DNA of 6,774 nucleotides from an uncultured Clostridium sp. (GCA_900552885.1 USBM01000119.1:1-6774); one strand, 5' to 3'. Shown: positions 1 to 6,550, counted from the first letter of the stretch. Notes: generated by a model from the letters alone, not told the origin. Translations and numbers: made by a program.

Positions 1-1
1 C

Positions 2-640
2 CCGGCAATTATCCCGATCACAGAAGAGTGCCCGAAAGGACAGTGCACAAATCCATATGGATGGACAAAATCCATGCTTGAGCAGATCCTGACAGACATT
101 CAGAAAGCAGATCCGGAATGGAACGTAGTTCTTCTCCGTTACTTTAATCCGATCGGAGCGCATGAGAGTGGATTGATCGGAGAAGCACCGAATGGTATTC
201 CGAACAATCTGCTTCCTTATGTTGCCAAAGTAGCAGCGGGTGTATTAGAGAAAGTGAATGTGTTTGGAGATGATTATGATACACCAGATGGTACCGGAGT
301 AAGAGATTATATTCATGTTGTAGATCTTGCAAAGGGACATGTGTGTGCCGTGAAGAAGTTATTAGAGCATCCGGGTCTTGTGATTTATAACTTAGGAACA
401 GGAATCGGATATTCTGTGTTAGATATCATCCATAATTTTGAGAAGGCGTGTGGCAAGAAGATTCCGTATGTGATCGCACCGAGAAGAGCAGGTGATATCG
501 CGACCTGTTATTCGGATCCGTCCAAGGCAGAGAGAGAACTTGGATGGAAGGCAGAGTATGGAATTGATCGGATGTGTGAAGATGCCTGGAGATGGCAGTC
601 TATGAACCCGAATGGATATGATACAGTGAAAGAGGGATGA
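2..640 (+). CDS. galE: UDP-glucose 4-epimerase, C-terminal part (5' end outside window)
   Basis: The reading frame is open from base 2 and gives 212 residues. About 125 N-terminal residues, including the NAD-binding glycine motif, lie left of the window, judged against a usual family length near 338. The catalytic YxxxK of extended short-chain dehydrogenases is seen as NPYGWTKSM (Tyr19 and Lys23 of the fragment). It is followed by the GalE hallmarks RYFNPIGAHESG, GIPNNLLPY and DGTGVRDYIHV, and by a C-terminal NLGTGIGYSVLD segment. The enzyme interconverts UDP-glucose and UDP-galactose in the cytoplasm, for the Leloir pathway and for sugar precursors of surface glycans. The ATG at 74 lies inside the catalytic motif and is not a start. 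The next gene begins 20 nt downstream. With a sugar transferase and glmM nearby, a role in envelope polysaccharide supply is plausible (inference). Confidence 0.97.
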   Translation, partial: PAIIPITEECPKGQCTNPYGWTKSMLEQILTDIQKADPEWNVVLLRYFNPIGAHESGLIGEAPNGIPNNLLPYVAKVAAGVLEKVNVFGDDYDTPDGTGVRDYIHVVDLAKGHVCAVKKLLEHPGLVIYNLGTGIGYSVLDIIHNFEKACGKKIPYVIAPRRAGDIATCYSDPSKAERELGWKAEYGIDRMCEDAWRWQSMNPNGYDTVKEG

Positions 641-643
641 ATC

Positions 644-650
644 AGGAGGG
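644..650 (+). promoter_or_regulatory. Ribosome binding site of the lipid kinase
   Basis: AGGAGGG lies 10 nt before the ATG at 661, inside the 20-nt gap after galE. This strong Shine-Dalgarno sequence fixes the start codon and fits co-transcription with galE. Confidence 0.85.
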
Positions 651-660
651 TTAGAACGGA

Positions 661-1545
661 ATGAAAAATTTGTTATTTATTGTGAATCCTTCGGCTGGAA
701 GGAAACATATTAAGGGCAAATTATTTGATATTGTAGATCTGTTTGTCAAAGCAGATTATAACGTAAGAGTATATCCAACGCAGGCAAAGCAGGATGCAAC
801 ACGGATCGTCTGTGAGGAAGGGTGGTTATATGATCTGATCGTGTGTGCAGGTGGCGACGGTACATTGGATGAAGTTGTGGCGGGCTGCATGAAATGTGGA
901 TGTGATACGCCGATTGGTTATATTCCATCCGGTACGACGAATGATTTTGCCAGAAGCCTTGGAATCCCGAAAGATCCGATGCGTGCAGCGAACCGAATTG
1001 TGAAATATCAGCCACAGCCAATTGACATTGGTTCTTTTAATGGAGACTGCTTTGTGTATGTGGCGGCATTTGGCGCATTTAGTGCGGTCAGTTATTCTAC
1101 TCCACAGGAATATAAGAATCATTTAGGGCATATGGCATATATATTAGAAGGAATCAGAAGTGTGCCAAGCCTGACCTCTTACCACATGAAGGTGGAATAT
1201 GATGGGAATATTATTGAAGACGACTTCTTGATCGGAATGATCACGAATTCGTTAACGGTAGGAGGATTCCCGAATCCGAATTCCAAGATCGCACAGTTAG
1301 ATGATGGAATGTTTGAAGCATTGCTGGTGAAGTATCCAACGAATCCGATCGATCTGCAGGCAACGGTTACTGCTTATCTGATGGGTGAATTTAATCCGGA
1401 ATATATGTATCAGTTCAAAGCAAGAAAGATCAGTGTGGACAGTCCGGAGACTGTGGCATGGACATTAGACGGTGAATTTGGTGGTAACGTAACGTATGCG
1501 GAAGTGCAGAATATGCAGCATGCGATACAGATCATTAAAAAGTAG
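661..1545 (+). CDS. Diacylglycerol kinase family lipid kinase (DagK/YegS-like)
   Basis: The protein has 294 residues, the usual length for soluble bacterial lipid kinases of the diacylglycerol kinase catalytic-domain family (DgkB, YegS, BmrU). The N-terminal nucleotide-binding lobe shows NPSAG (9-13), GGDGT (64-68) and PSGTTNDFAR (89-98). The C-terminal beta-sandwich lobe ends with the conserved acidic DGE (270-272) in WTLDGEFGG. The family phosphorylates diacylglycerol or related lipids with ATP at the inner membrane face. In Gram-positives, DgkB returns diacylglycerol, released when lipoteichoic acid is polymerised, to phosphatidate and phospholipid synthesis. The exact lipid substrate cannot be read from the sequence. 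No transmembrane segment is evident. It sits between galE and glmM, which fits an envelope-related role. Confidence 0.93.
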   Translation: MKNLLFIVNPSAGRKHIKGKLFDIVDLFVKADYNVRVYPTQAKQDATRIVCEEGWLYDLIVCAGGDGTLDEVVAGCMKCGCDTPIGYIPSGTTNDFARSLGIPKDPMRAANRIVKYQPQPIDIGSFNGDCFVYVAAFGAFSAVSYSTPQEYKNHLGHMAYILEGIRSVPSLTSYHMKVEYDGNIIEDDFLIGMITNSLTVGGFPNPNSKIAQLDDGMFEALLVKYPTNPIDLQATVTAYLMGEFNPEYMYQFKARKISVDSPETVAWTLDGEFGGNVTYAEVQNMQHAIQIIKK

Positions 1546-1587
1546 CATAAGACAAGCTGTATGAATAATTAAGAATAATAAGAACAG

Positions 1588-1593
1588 AAGGGG
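1588..1593 (+). promoter_or_regulatory. Ribosome binding site of glmM
   Basis: AAGGGG sits 6 nt before the ATG at 1600 and supports that start. The 54-nt gap after the lipid kinase contains no convincing terminator or promoter, so readthrough from upstream is likely. Confidence 0.75.
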
Positions 1594-1599
1594 TATATC

Positions 1600-2952
1600 A
1601 TGGGTAAGTATTTTGGTACAGATGGCTTCCGCGGAGAGGCCAATGTAGATCTGACGGTAGAACATGCCTACAAGGTAGGCAGATATTTAGGCTATTATTA
1701 TGGCAAGAATCATGAGGATGGCAAAGCAAGCATTGTAATTGGAAAGGATACAAGACGTTCCTCTTATATGTTTGAATATTCTTTGGTTGCGGGATTGACA
1801 GCAAGTGGAGCAGATGTATATCTGATGCATGTAACGCCAACCCCGAGCGTATCGTATATTGTACGGTTGGATGAATTTGATTGTGGAATTATGATCTCAG
1901 CCAGCCATAATCCATATTATGATAATGGAATTAAAGTGATCAATGGACAGGGCTATAAGTTAGAGGCAGAGGTGGAAGCGGAGATTGAAGCATATATTGA
2001 TGGCGAGATCCCGGAGATTCCATTTGCAAAGAGAGAGCAGATTGGTAAGACGGTTGATTATGCTATGGGACGTAACCGTTATATCGGTTATCTGATGACA
2101 TTGGCAACCCGTTCTTACAAGAATAAGAGAGTAGGTCTTGACTGTGCTAATGGAGCATCTTCTACGGTGGCTAAAGCAGTATTTGAGGCATTAGGAGCTA
2201 AGACTTATGTGATCAACAATGAACCGGATGGAACGAATATTAACAATAATTGTGGTTCTACCCATATTGAACAGTTACAGAAGCTGGTAGTGGAGAAACA
2301 GTTGGATATCGGATTTGCTTATGATGGAGATGCGGATCGTTGTCTTGCGGTAGATGAGACCGGTGAAGTGATTGATGGAGATAAGATCTTATATGCATGT
2401 GGCTGTTATCTGTCAGAACGTGGAGAACTGAATAATAACACGGTTGTAACAACGATCATGTCAAACTTAGGACTGTATAAGGCGTTAGATAAGAAGGGAA
2501 TTTCTTATGAAAAGACCGCAGTTGGAGATAAGTATGTATTTGAAAATATGATGGAAAACGGACATTCTCTTGGTGGAGAACAGAGTGGACACATTATCTT
2601 TAGTAAATATGCAACAACGGGAGATGGTGTGTTAACTTCGATCAAGTTAATGGAAGTCATCTTAGAGAAGAAAGTAAAGGCATCTGAGCTATTCCGTGAT
2701 CTGAAGATCTATCCACAGTTATTACAGAATGTGCGGGTAAAGAGCAAACCGGAAGCAAAGGCAGATCCGGATGTAATGGCTGCTGTAGAGAAAGTAGAGA
2801 AGGCATTAGGAGAGGAAGGAAGAATCCTTCTTCGGGAAAGCGGTACGGAACCGGTGATTCGTGTTATGGTGGAAGCAGCAACAGATGAATTGTGTAAACA
2901 GTATGTAGAAGAAGTAGTTGCCGTGATCAAAGCCAAGGGACATGAGGCATAG
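1600..2952 (+). CDS. glmM: Phosphoglucosamine mutase
   Basis: This 450-residue protein matches the GlmM branch of the alpha-D-phosphohexomutase superfamily in length and motifs. It starts with KYFGTDGFRG (3-12). The phosphoserine loop is SASHNP (100-105), with catalytic Ser102. The metal-binding loop is DGDADR (242-247), the sugar-specificity loop GGEQSGH (325-331), and the C-terminal phosphate-binding loop RESGTEP (412-418). The GEQSGH and FGTDGFRG signatures favour GlmM over phosphomannomutase ManB. The enzyme converts glucosamine-6-phosphate to glucosamine-1-phosphate, which GlmU then turns into UDP-GlcNAc for peptidoglycan and other glycans. It is normally essential, so this operon likely carries a housekeeping load. 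Its stop codon overlaps the ribosome binding region of the lysozyme gene 14 nt further on, which suggests coupled expression. Confidence 0.97.
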   Translation: MGKYFGTDGFRGEANVDLTVEHAYKVGRYLGYYYGKNHEDGKASIVIGKDTRRSSYMFEYSLVAGLTASGADVYLMHVTPTPSVSYIVRLDEFDCGIMISASHNPYYDNGIKVINGQGYKLEAEVEAEIEAYIDGEIPEIPFAKREQIGKTVDYAMGRNRYIGYLMTLATRSYKNKRVGLDCANGASSTVAKAVFEALGAKTYVINNEPDGTNINNNCGSTHIEQLQKLVVEKQLDIGFAYDGDADRCLAVDETGEVIDGDKILYACGCYLSERGELNNNTVVTTIMSNLGLYKALDKKGISYEKTAVGDKYVFENMMENGHSLGGEQSGHIIFSKYATTGDGVLTSIKLMEVILEKKVKASELFRDLKIYPQLLQNVRVKSKPEAKADPDVMAAVEKVEKALGEEGRILLRESGTEPVIRVMVEAATDELCKQYVEEVVAVIKAKGHEA

Positions 2953-2960
2953 GAGCGGAG
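2951..2960 (+). promoter_or_regulatory. Ribosome binding site of the GH25 lysozyme, overlapping the glmM stop
   Basis: AGGAG at 2951-2955 overlaps the TAG stop of glmM (2950-2952). A second GGAG at 2957-2960 lies 6 nt before the ATG at 2967. Either can serve; the layout suggests translational coupling to glmM. Confidence 0.7.
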
Positions 2961-2966
2961 AGAATC

Positions 2967-4475
2967 ATGAATAAGAGCAATACGTTCCGACAAAGAAGTA
3001 TCCTCGGATTGGCTGCTTTAGCGCTTGCCTGTGCATTAGGGACAGCTCCGGTTACGGTTCAGGCAGAGAAGAATGGATGGCACAAAGGCTATTATTATGA
3101 AGATGGCGAGAAAGTGACCGATGACTGGGTACATTCAGATGGTAAGAGATATTATGTAGGTGAGAATGGCAGGAAGCTGGTTGGATGGAACCGGATAGGT
3201 TCTTCTTACTATTTCTTTAATCAAAAAGGCAATAATTATCAGCAGGGTAAGCCAATTGGTGCACAGATTACGAAGTTGAGTAATCAAGTGGTAACAATGG
3301 GAATTGATGTGTCAACCTGGCAGGGTAAGGTGAACTGGAATCAGGTAAAGCAATCAGGTGTGGATTTTGTCATGATCCGTGTCGGATATGGAAAAGGACG
3401 TTATGGAACTAAGAAATGTACGGTAGACAATCGGTTCCGATCCTATGTGGAAGGGGCAAGTCAGGTTGGAATACCAATCGGCATTTATTTCTATTCGTAT
3501 GCGACAAGTGAAGAAGATGCGTTAGAAGAGGCAGAATTTACGATCGGGCAGTTAGAGGGGATTCCAATCAGTTTCCCGGTTGCCTATGATATAGAGGATG
3601 CACATATTCTGAATAAGACAACGAATGAACTGAGAACTTCTATGACGAAGACCTATATGGATACAATTGCTGCCGCAGGATATTATCCGATGTATTATTG
3701 TAATCAGGGTTGGTATAATGATCATTTGGATTCGGAGGAGTTGGAGGATTATGATTTCTGGTATGCCAGATATACGAATAAAGAACCGGATATCGAGGAA
3801 TATCCATATGCGATGTGGCAGGCAACTTCCATGCAAAAGATTCAGGGAATCCCGGAGAATACAGTAGATATTGATTTTCTATACAAAGATTACCGTAATT
3901 TGATCCAGACACGAACAACAGCCGAGAAATACGGCTGGTATAGGGAAGGATTCAACTGGCAATATTATTATCAGGGACAACGGAAGCAGGACGGTTGGTT
4001 TACAATAGGTGGTTACACGTATTATCTGGATAATAATGGTGCATTGGAAGGCTGGCAGACGCTTGATAATAACCGATATTATTTTAATGGTAAAGGCCAG
4101 ATGCAAAAGGGAATTGTTCGTGTGGGTCTGCATCGTTATCTGTTTGGAGAAGATGGTGTGCTGCAGATGACAACGGATGAACCGGGTGTAACAATTGATG
4201 CAGATGGAGTATGTCATATTAAGAAAGGCTGGTACCGGAATGAGGATGACAAGTACTTCTATCGAAACAGTGATGGAACAATCGCAAAGAACCGATGGAT
4301 CACAACCAAAGGCAAGAAGTACTATGTAGGAAGCAAAGGAATCCGGGTGACAGGTTTTCAGACAATTAAGAAAAAGAGATATTATTTCAACAGCAATGGT
4401 GAGATGGTGCGTGGCAAGACGATCACCATACACGGACGTAAGTATACATTTCGTAGAAACGGCCAGTTGAAATGA
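2967..4475 (+). CDS. Secreted GH25 lysozyme with N- and C-terminal cell-wall-binding repeats
   Basis: The 502-residue protein begins with a basic stretch and a hydrophobic core (11-28), with a probable signal peptidase I site after VQA (33). Residues 36-95 form two or three aromatic YYY/YYF repeats of the choline-binding/glucan-binding type (GWxxxxGxxYYFxxxG). The GH25 muramidase domain spans about 110-310: GIDVSTWQG (112-120, Asp114), the catalytic-type YDIED (207-211, Asp208 and Glu210), MWQAT (283-287) and DIDF (301-304). Residues 323-500 carry about seven more repeats. GH25 enzymes cut the beta-1,4 bond between N-acetylmuramic acid and N-acetylglucosamine. Here the enzyme is probably exported and held on the wall by its repeats. 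No phage holin or lysis cassette is nearby, and the gene sits after glmM, so wall remodelling is more likely than phage lysis. The ligand of the repeats is unknown. Confidence 0.93.
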   Translation: MNKSNTFRQRSILGLAALALACALGTAPVTVQAEKNGWHKGYYYEDGEKVTDDWVHSDGKRYYVGENGRKLVGWNRIGSSYYFFNQKGNNYQQGKPIGAQITKLSNQVVTMGIDVSTWQGKVNWNQVKQSGVDFVMIRVGYGKGRYGTKKCTVDNRFRSYVEGASQVGIPIGIYFYSYATSEEDALEEAEFTIGQLEGIPISFPVAYDIEDAHILNKTTNELRTSMTKTYMDTIAAAGYYPMYYCNQGWYNDHLDSEELEDYDFWYARYTNKEPDIEEYPYAMWQATSMQKIQGIPENTVDIDFLYKDYRNLIQTRTTAEKYGWYREGFNWQYYYQGQRKQDGWFTIGGYTYYLDNNGALEGWQTLDNNRYYFNGKGQMQKGIVRVGLHRYLFGEDGVLQMTTDEPGVTIDADGVCHIKKGWYRNEDDKYFYRNSDGTIAKNRWITTKGKKYYVGSKGIRVTGFQTIKKKRYYFNSNGEMVRGKTITIHGRKYTFRRNGQLK

Positions 4476-4522
4476 TCTGTAGCATACAGTAGGATGCGGC
4501 AGAAGATGGAGAATACAGGATT

Positions 4523-5830
4523 ATGAAAAAGAGAGAGCAATTTAAACGATTAATCAATTTTTTGGAAGGATTTGTAATATTAGCTGCACATACGGTGATC
4601 TTTGCCTTTGTATGGTATGGTTCGTATGTAGAACAGTTAGAGATTCCGTTTTGGCGGCGTGGTGACTGGGCTGTAATCGGCGTATATGCATTGATCCTGT
4701 TTTTGTTGACTCATTTATATGGAGGATTCAAGATTGGTTACCTGCGATTGATGGATGTGCTGTATTCTCAGATATTGTCTTTATTATGTGCCAATGTTGT
4801 GGCTTATGTTCAGGTCGTGCTGATCAGTAGGAAGTATTTAAGTTCCGCGCCGATTTTCAAGATGACAATTGTGCAGATTGCAATCATCCTGTTATGGGTG
4901 TTCATATGCAAATTGATCTATGCGGCATTGTATCCGCCAAGGCAGATGCTGTTAGTATGTTATGACAGAAATCCGGATGATATGATCGAAAAGATGAGTT
5001 CAAGGCAGGACAAGTATGAGATCTGTGATATTGCAGATCTGAACGAGGAATCTTTGGACAGTGTATGTGAGATGGTGAAAGAATATGAAGCGGTATTGAT
5101 CTATGATATTCCGGCCTATGAGAGAAACATTATCCTGAAATGCTGTTTTACGGAGAGTGTCAGAACATATGTAACACCTAAGATTTCGGATATCTTACTG
5201 AGGGGATCGGATAATATCCATCTGTTCGATACACCGTTATATTTATCGAGAAATCAGGGATTATCGGCTGACCAGCTTATGTTTAAGCGGTTGTTGGATC
5301 TGGTGGTCTGTATACCGGTATCCGTAATTTTGATGCCGCTATTTCTGATCATTGCATTCTTGATCAAGGTATATGATGGTGGTCCGGTGCTTTACAAACA
5401 GCCAAGGCTGACAGTGAATGGTAAGATATTTAATATCTATAAGTTTAGAAGTATGTGTATGGATTCAGAGAAAGGCGGAGCGCAGCTTGCCAAGAAAAAT
5501 GATGACCGTATCACGCCGGTTGGACGGGTTCTGCGTGCATTACATTTTGATGAATTCCCACAGTTGATCAATATTATAAAGGGTGATATGTCTTTGGTCG
5601 GACCAAGACCGGAACGGCCGGAGATTGCAGCACAGTATAAAGAGATTATACCGGAGTTTGATTTCCGATTGAAAGTGAAAGCAGGACTGACCGGTTATGC
5701 ACAGGTATATGGCAAATATAATACGACTCCATATGATAAGTTGAAGTTAGATCTTACTTATATAGAGAATTATTCCTTCTGGTTAGATATCAAGCTGATG
5801 TTCCCATTCTTAAATACGACATTGGTATAA
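4523..5830 (+). CDS. Polyprenyl-phosphate sugar-1-phosphate transferase, altered C-terminus
   Basis: The 435-residue protein has an N-terminal block of about four hydrophobic segments (roughly 13-32, 49-65, 78-101, 115-137). A soluble Rossmann-like region (about 140-240) and a bacterial sugar transferase catalytic domain follow. The catalytic part shows KRLLDL (255-260), a membrane hairpin (260-284), GPVLYKQPRL (287-296), YKFRSM (306-311), DEFPQLINIIKGDMSLVGPRPE (343-364, with the family's Asp-Glu pair) and KAGLTGYAQVYG (386-397). Such enzymes move a sugar-1-phosphate from a nucleotide sugar to undecaprenyl phosphate, the first step of exopolysaccharide or capsule repeat-unit assembly. The sugar is not predictable. 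A GGAG 11 nt upstream is a modest ribosome binding site. The family tail starts normally (YSFWLDIKLM, 417-426) but then ends in nine unfamiliar residues; relatives usually continue some 10-20 residues further. Those last codons overlap an opposing gene, so a truncation near 5800 is suspected. The catalytic core is intact. Confidence 0.92.
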   Translation: MKKREQFKRLINFLEGFVILAAHTVIFAFVWYGSYVEQLEIPFWRRGDWAVIGVYALILFLLTHLYGGFKIGYLRLMDVLYSQILSLLCANVVAYVQVVLISRKYLSSAPIFKMTIVQIAIILLWVFICKLIYAALYPPRQMLLVCYDRNPDDMIEKMSSRQDKYEICDIADLNEESLDSVCEMVKEYEAVLIYDIPAYERNIILKCCFTESVRTYVTPKISDILLRGSDNIHLFDTPLYLSRNQGLSADQLMFKRLLDLVVCIPVSVILMPLFLIIAFLIKVYDGGPVLYKQPRLTVNGKIFNIYKFRSMCMDSEKGGAQLAKKNDDRITPVGRVLRALHFDEFPQLINIIKGDMSLVGPRPERPEIAAQYKEIIPEFDFRLKVKAGLTGYAQVYGKYNTTPYDKLKLDLTYIENYSFWLDIKLMFPFLNTTLV

Positions 5831-6234
5831 TCACTGTTATTTACCTGTGACGTAGTCTTATGAACTTCTGTAACCGGTTCTGTTACTGCAGCTGCTGCTG
5901 TTTCCGGCACGGTCTTTGTTGCAGCTTCTGTTACAATTGTCTGTACTGCTGCTGTCTCCGTTACAGCTTCCGTTGTTGCTGTTTCTATTTCTTCAGTAGT
6001 TGCAACAGTTTCCTCTGCTGTAGTGGTATTCTCTGTTGTCTGCTGTTCTTCTGTTACCGCTTCTGTAGAATCAGCCGTTGTTTCCTCTGCTTCCACATTA
6101 ACTGTTACAGCCTTATATGTTCTGTTACTTGCTATTGTTCTTGTCTGGATAAAATAAATACCCGTTAATGTAACAATAACAACTGCTGTAAGTATTCCGA
6201 TTAATTTAAATAATCTTTTGAAATTTGTCTTCAT
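5770..6234 (-). CDS. Small membrane-anchored Thr/Glu/Ala-rich protein under tandem c-di-GMP riboswitches, probably C-terminally truncated
   Basis: I do not recognise a named family. The 154-residue product has a basic N-terminus (KRLFK), one hydrophobic segment (11-29) and then an extracellular-type low-complexity region (about 48-129) of Thr, Glu, Ala and Val. That region includes repeated VTE/TEAVTE units. It ends with VNNSDYTNVVFKNGN plus ten more residues. A transmembrane anchor followed by a Thr/Glu linker is the usual layout of Firmicute surface proteins, where the linker carries an outer enzymatic or binding domain. No such domain is left here. The start at 6234 is supported by GGGAGGG 7 nt upstream and by the riboswitch leader. 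The last codons are antisense to the conserved tail of the sugar transferase, so the native C-terminus is probably missing. Expression is presumably set by c-di-GMP, which suggests surface attachment or matrix functions (inference). Confidence 0.72.
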   Translation of the reverse strand: MKTNFKRLFKLIGILTAVVIVTLTGIYFIQTRTIASNRTYKAVTVNVEAEETTADSTEAVTEEQQTTENTTTAEETVATTEEIETATTEAVTETAAVQTIVTEAATKTVPETAAAAVTEPVTEVHKTTSQVNNSDYTNVVFKNGNISLISNQKE

Positions 6235-6241
6235 AATGTTA

Positions 6242-6248
6242 CCCTCCC
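6242..6248 (-). promoter_or_regulatory. Ribosome binding site of the Thr/Glu-rich protein
   Basis: Minus-strand GGGAGGG lies 7 nt before the ATG at 6234. It is preceded by a segment (6257-6266) that can pair with the second riboswitch aptamer, so access to this site may be under riboswitch control. Confidence 0.8.
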
Positions 6249-6278
6249 GTTATAACCAATGGGCAACATATTCATAAA

Positions 6279-6298
6279 ACAGAGTAAACATACTCCGT
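6279..6298 (-). terminator. Terminator-like hairpin directly after riboswitch copy 2
   Basis: On the minus strand ACGGAGTA and TACTCTGT form an 8-bp stem (one G-U) around a TGTT loop. It starts immediately after the aptamer's final GGTTGC. Only about four U residues follow, so it is a weak intrinsic terminator at best. It may instead be part of a translational expression platform. Confidence 0.45.
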
Positions 6299-6372
6299 GC
6301 AACCGGCTACCATCCTGTTAAGGGTAAGGTCCTTGGCTTTGCGTCCCAATCTTTCGATTGGTTTGCCCATTG
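6299..6372 (-). promoter_or_regulatory. c-di-GMP-I (GEMM-I) riboswitch aptamer, copy 2 (gene-proximal)
   Basis: Read on the minus strand it has the GEMM-I core in order: GGGCAAACC, then a CCAATC-GAAA-GATTGG hairpin with a GNRA tetraloop, then GGGACGCAAAGCC, a second helix, AACAGGATGGTAGCC and a closing CCGGTTGC. The guanine corresponding to ligand-contacting G20 of the Vibrio Vc2 aptamer is kept, which favours c-di-GMP over the cGAMP variant (my alignment by eye). It lies about 65 nt before the start codon of the Thr/Glu-rich protein. Confidence 0.93.
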
Positions 6373-6377
6373 TTCAA

Positions 6378-6414
6378 TTAAATAAATAAAAATAAGCACC
6401 CTTACCGGATGCTT
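6378..6414 (-). terminator. Intrinsic terminator between the two riboswitch aptamers
   Basis: Minus-strand AAGCATCC and GGGTGCTT form an 8-bp stem (6394-6414, one T-G pair) with a GGTAA loop. A U-rich run ATTTTTATTTATTTA follows (6379-6393). It is placed as the expression platform of riboswitch copy 1. Its 5' arm GCATCCGG can also pair with CCGGTTGC at the aptamer's 3' end (7 of 8 positions), which would be an antiterminator. Confidence 0.75.
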
Positions 6415-6435
6415 AAATAAATATCAAAAAGATAT

Positions 6436-6505
6436 GCAACCGGCTGCCACCCTGTTAAGGGAAAGGCCCTTGGCTTTGCGTCCCAACCTTTCGATTGGTT
6501 TGCCT
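6436..6505 (-). promoter_or_regulatory. c-di-GMP-I (GEMM-I) riboswitch aptamer, copy 1 (promoter-proximal)
   Basis: The minus strand carries AGGCAAACC, a CCAATC-GAAA-GGTTGG tetraloop hairpin, GGGACGCAAAGCC, a second helix, AACAGGGTGGCAGCC and a closing CCGGTTGC. By hand alignment it differs from copy 2 at about 6 of 70 positions. One of these turns an A-U pair of the tetraloop stem into G-U, so the fold is preserved. The G20-equivalent guanine is present. It is followed by its own terminator hairpin at 6394-6414. Confidence 0.93.
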
Positions 6506-6550
6506 AATATTCAACTTCAACCATAAATAAAAAAACAATCTTCTTGTTCT

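Noticed and set aside
2967..4475. Phage endolysin and prophage remnant
   Set aside because: The protein has a signal peptide and the neighbours are envelope housekeeping genes. No holin, tail or integrase gene is present.
4477..4489. CTGTA-GCA-TACAG hairpin between the lysozyme and sugar transferase genes
   Set aside because: A 5-bp stem without a following T-run is not a convincing terminator.
5860..6168. Plus-strand Cys/Phe-rich reading frame of about 100 codons
   Set aside because: It is the mirror of the Thr/Glu/Ala repeat coding region on the minus strand; low-complexity antisense yields Cys/Phe-rich translations. It has no ribosome binding site.
6231..6275. Minus-strand 14-codon leader ORF (MNMLPIGYNGRVTL) whose TGA overlaps the ATG of the Thr/Glu-rich gene
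   Set aside because: It has no ribosome binding site, starts inside the spacer after the hairpin, and its sequence is explained by the anti-aptamer segment and the Shine-Dalgarno. The ATGA overlap may be chance.
6299..6505. Repeated 70-nt units as a CRISPR array or mobile-element repeats
   Set aside because: There are only two copies, and all conserved positions are explained by the c-di-GMP-I aptamer fold; no spacers or transposase are present.
6299..6505. cGAMP-specific GEMM-Ib riboswitches
   Set aside because: Both copies keep a guanine at the position I align with G20; the cGAMP-selective variants typically have adenine there. The alignment was done by eye.
6525..6550. Weak AACAA/TTGTT hairpin followed by T residues, just after the predicted transcription start
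   Set aside because: The stem is almost entirely A-U pairs and too weak to be called a terminator.
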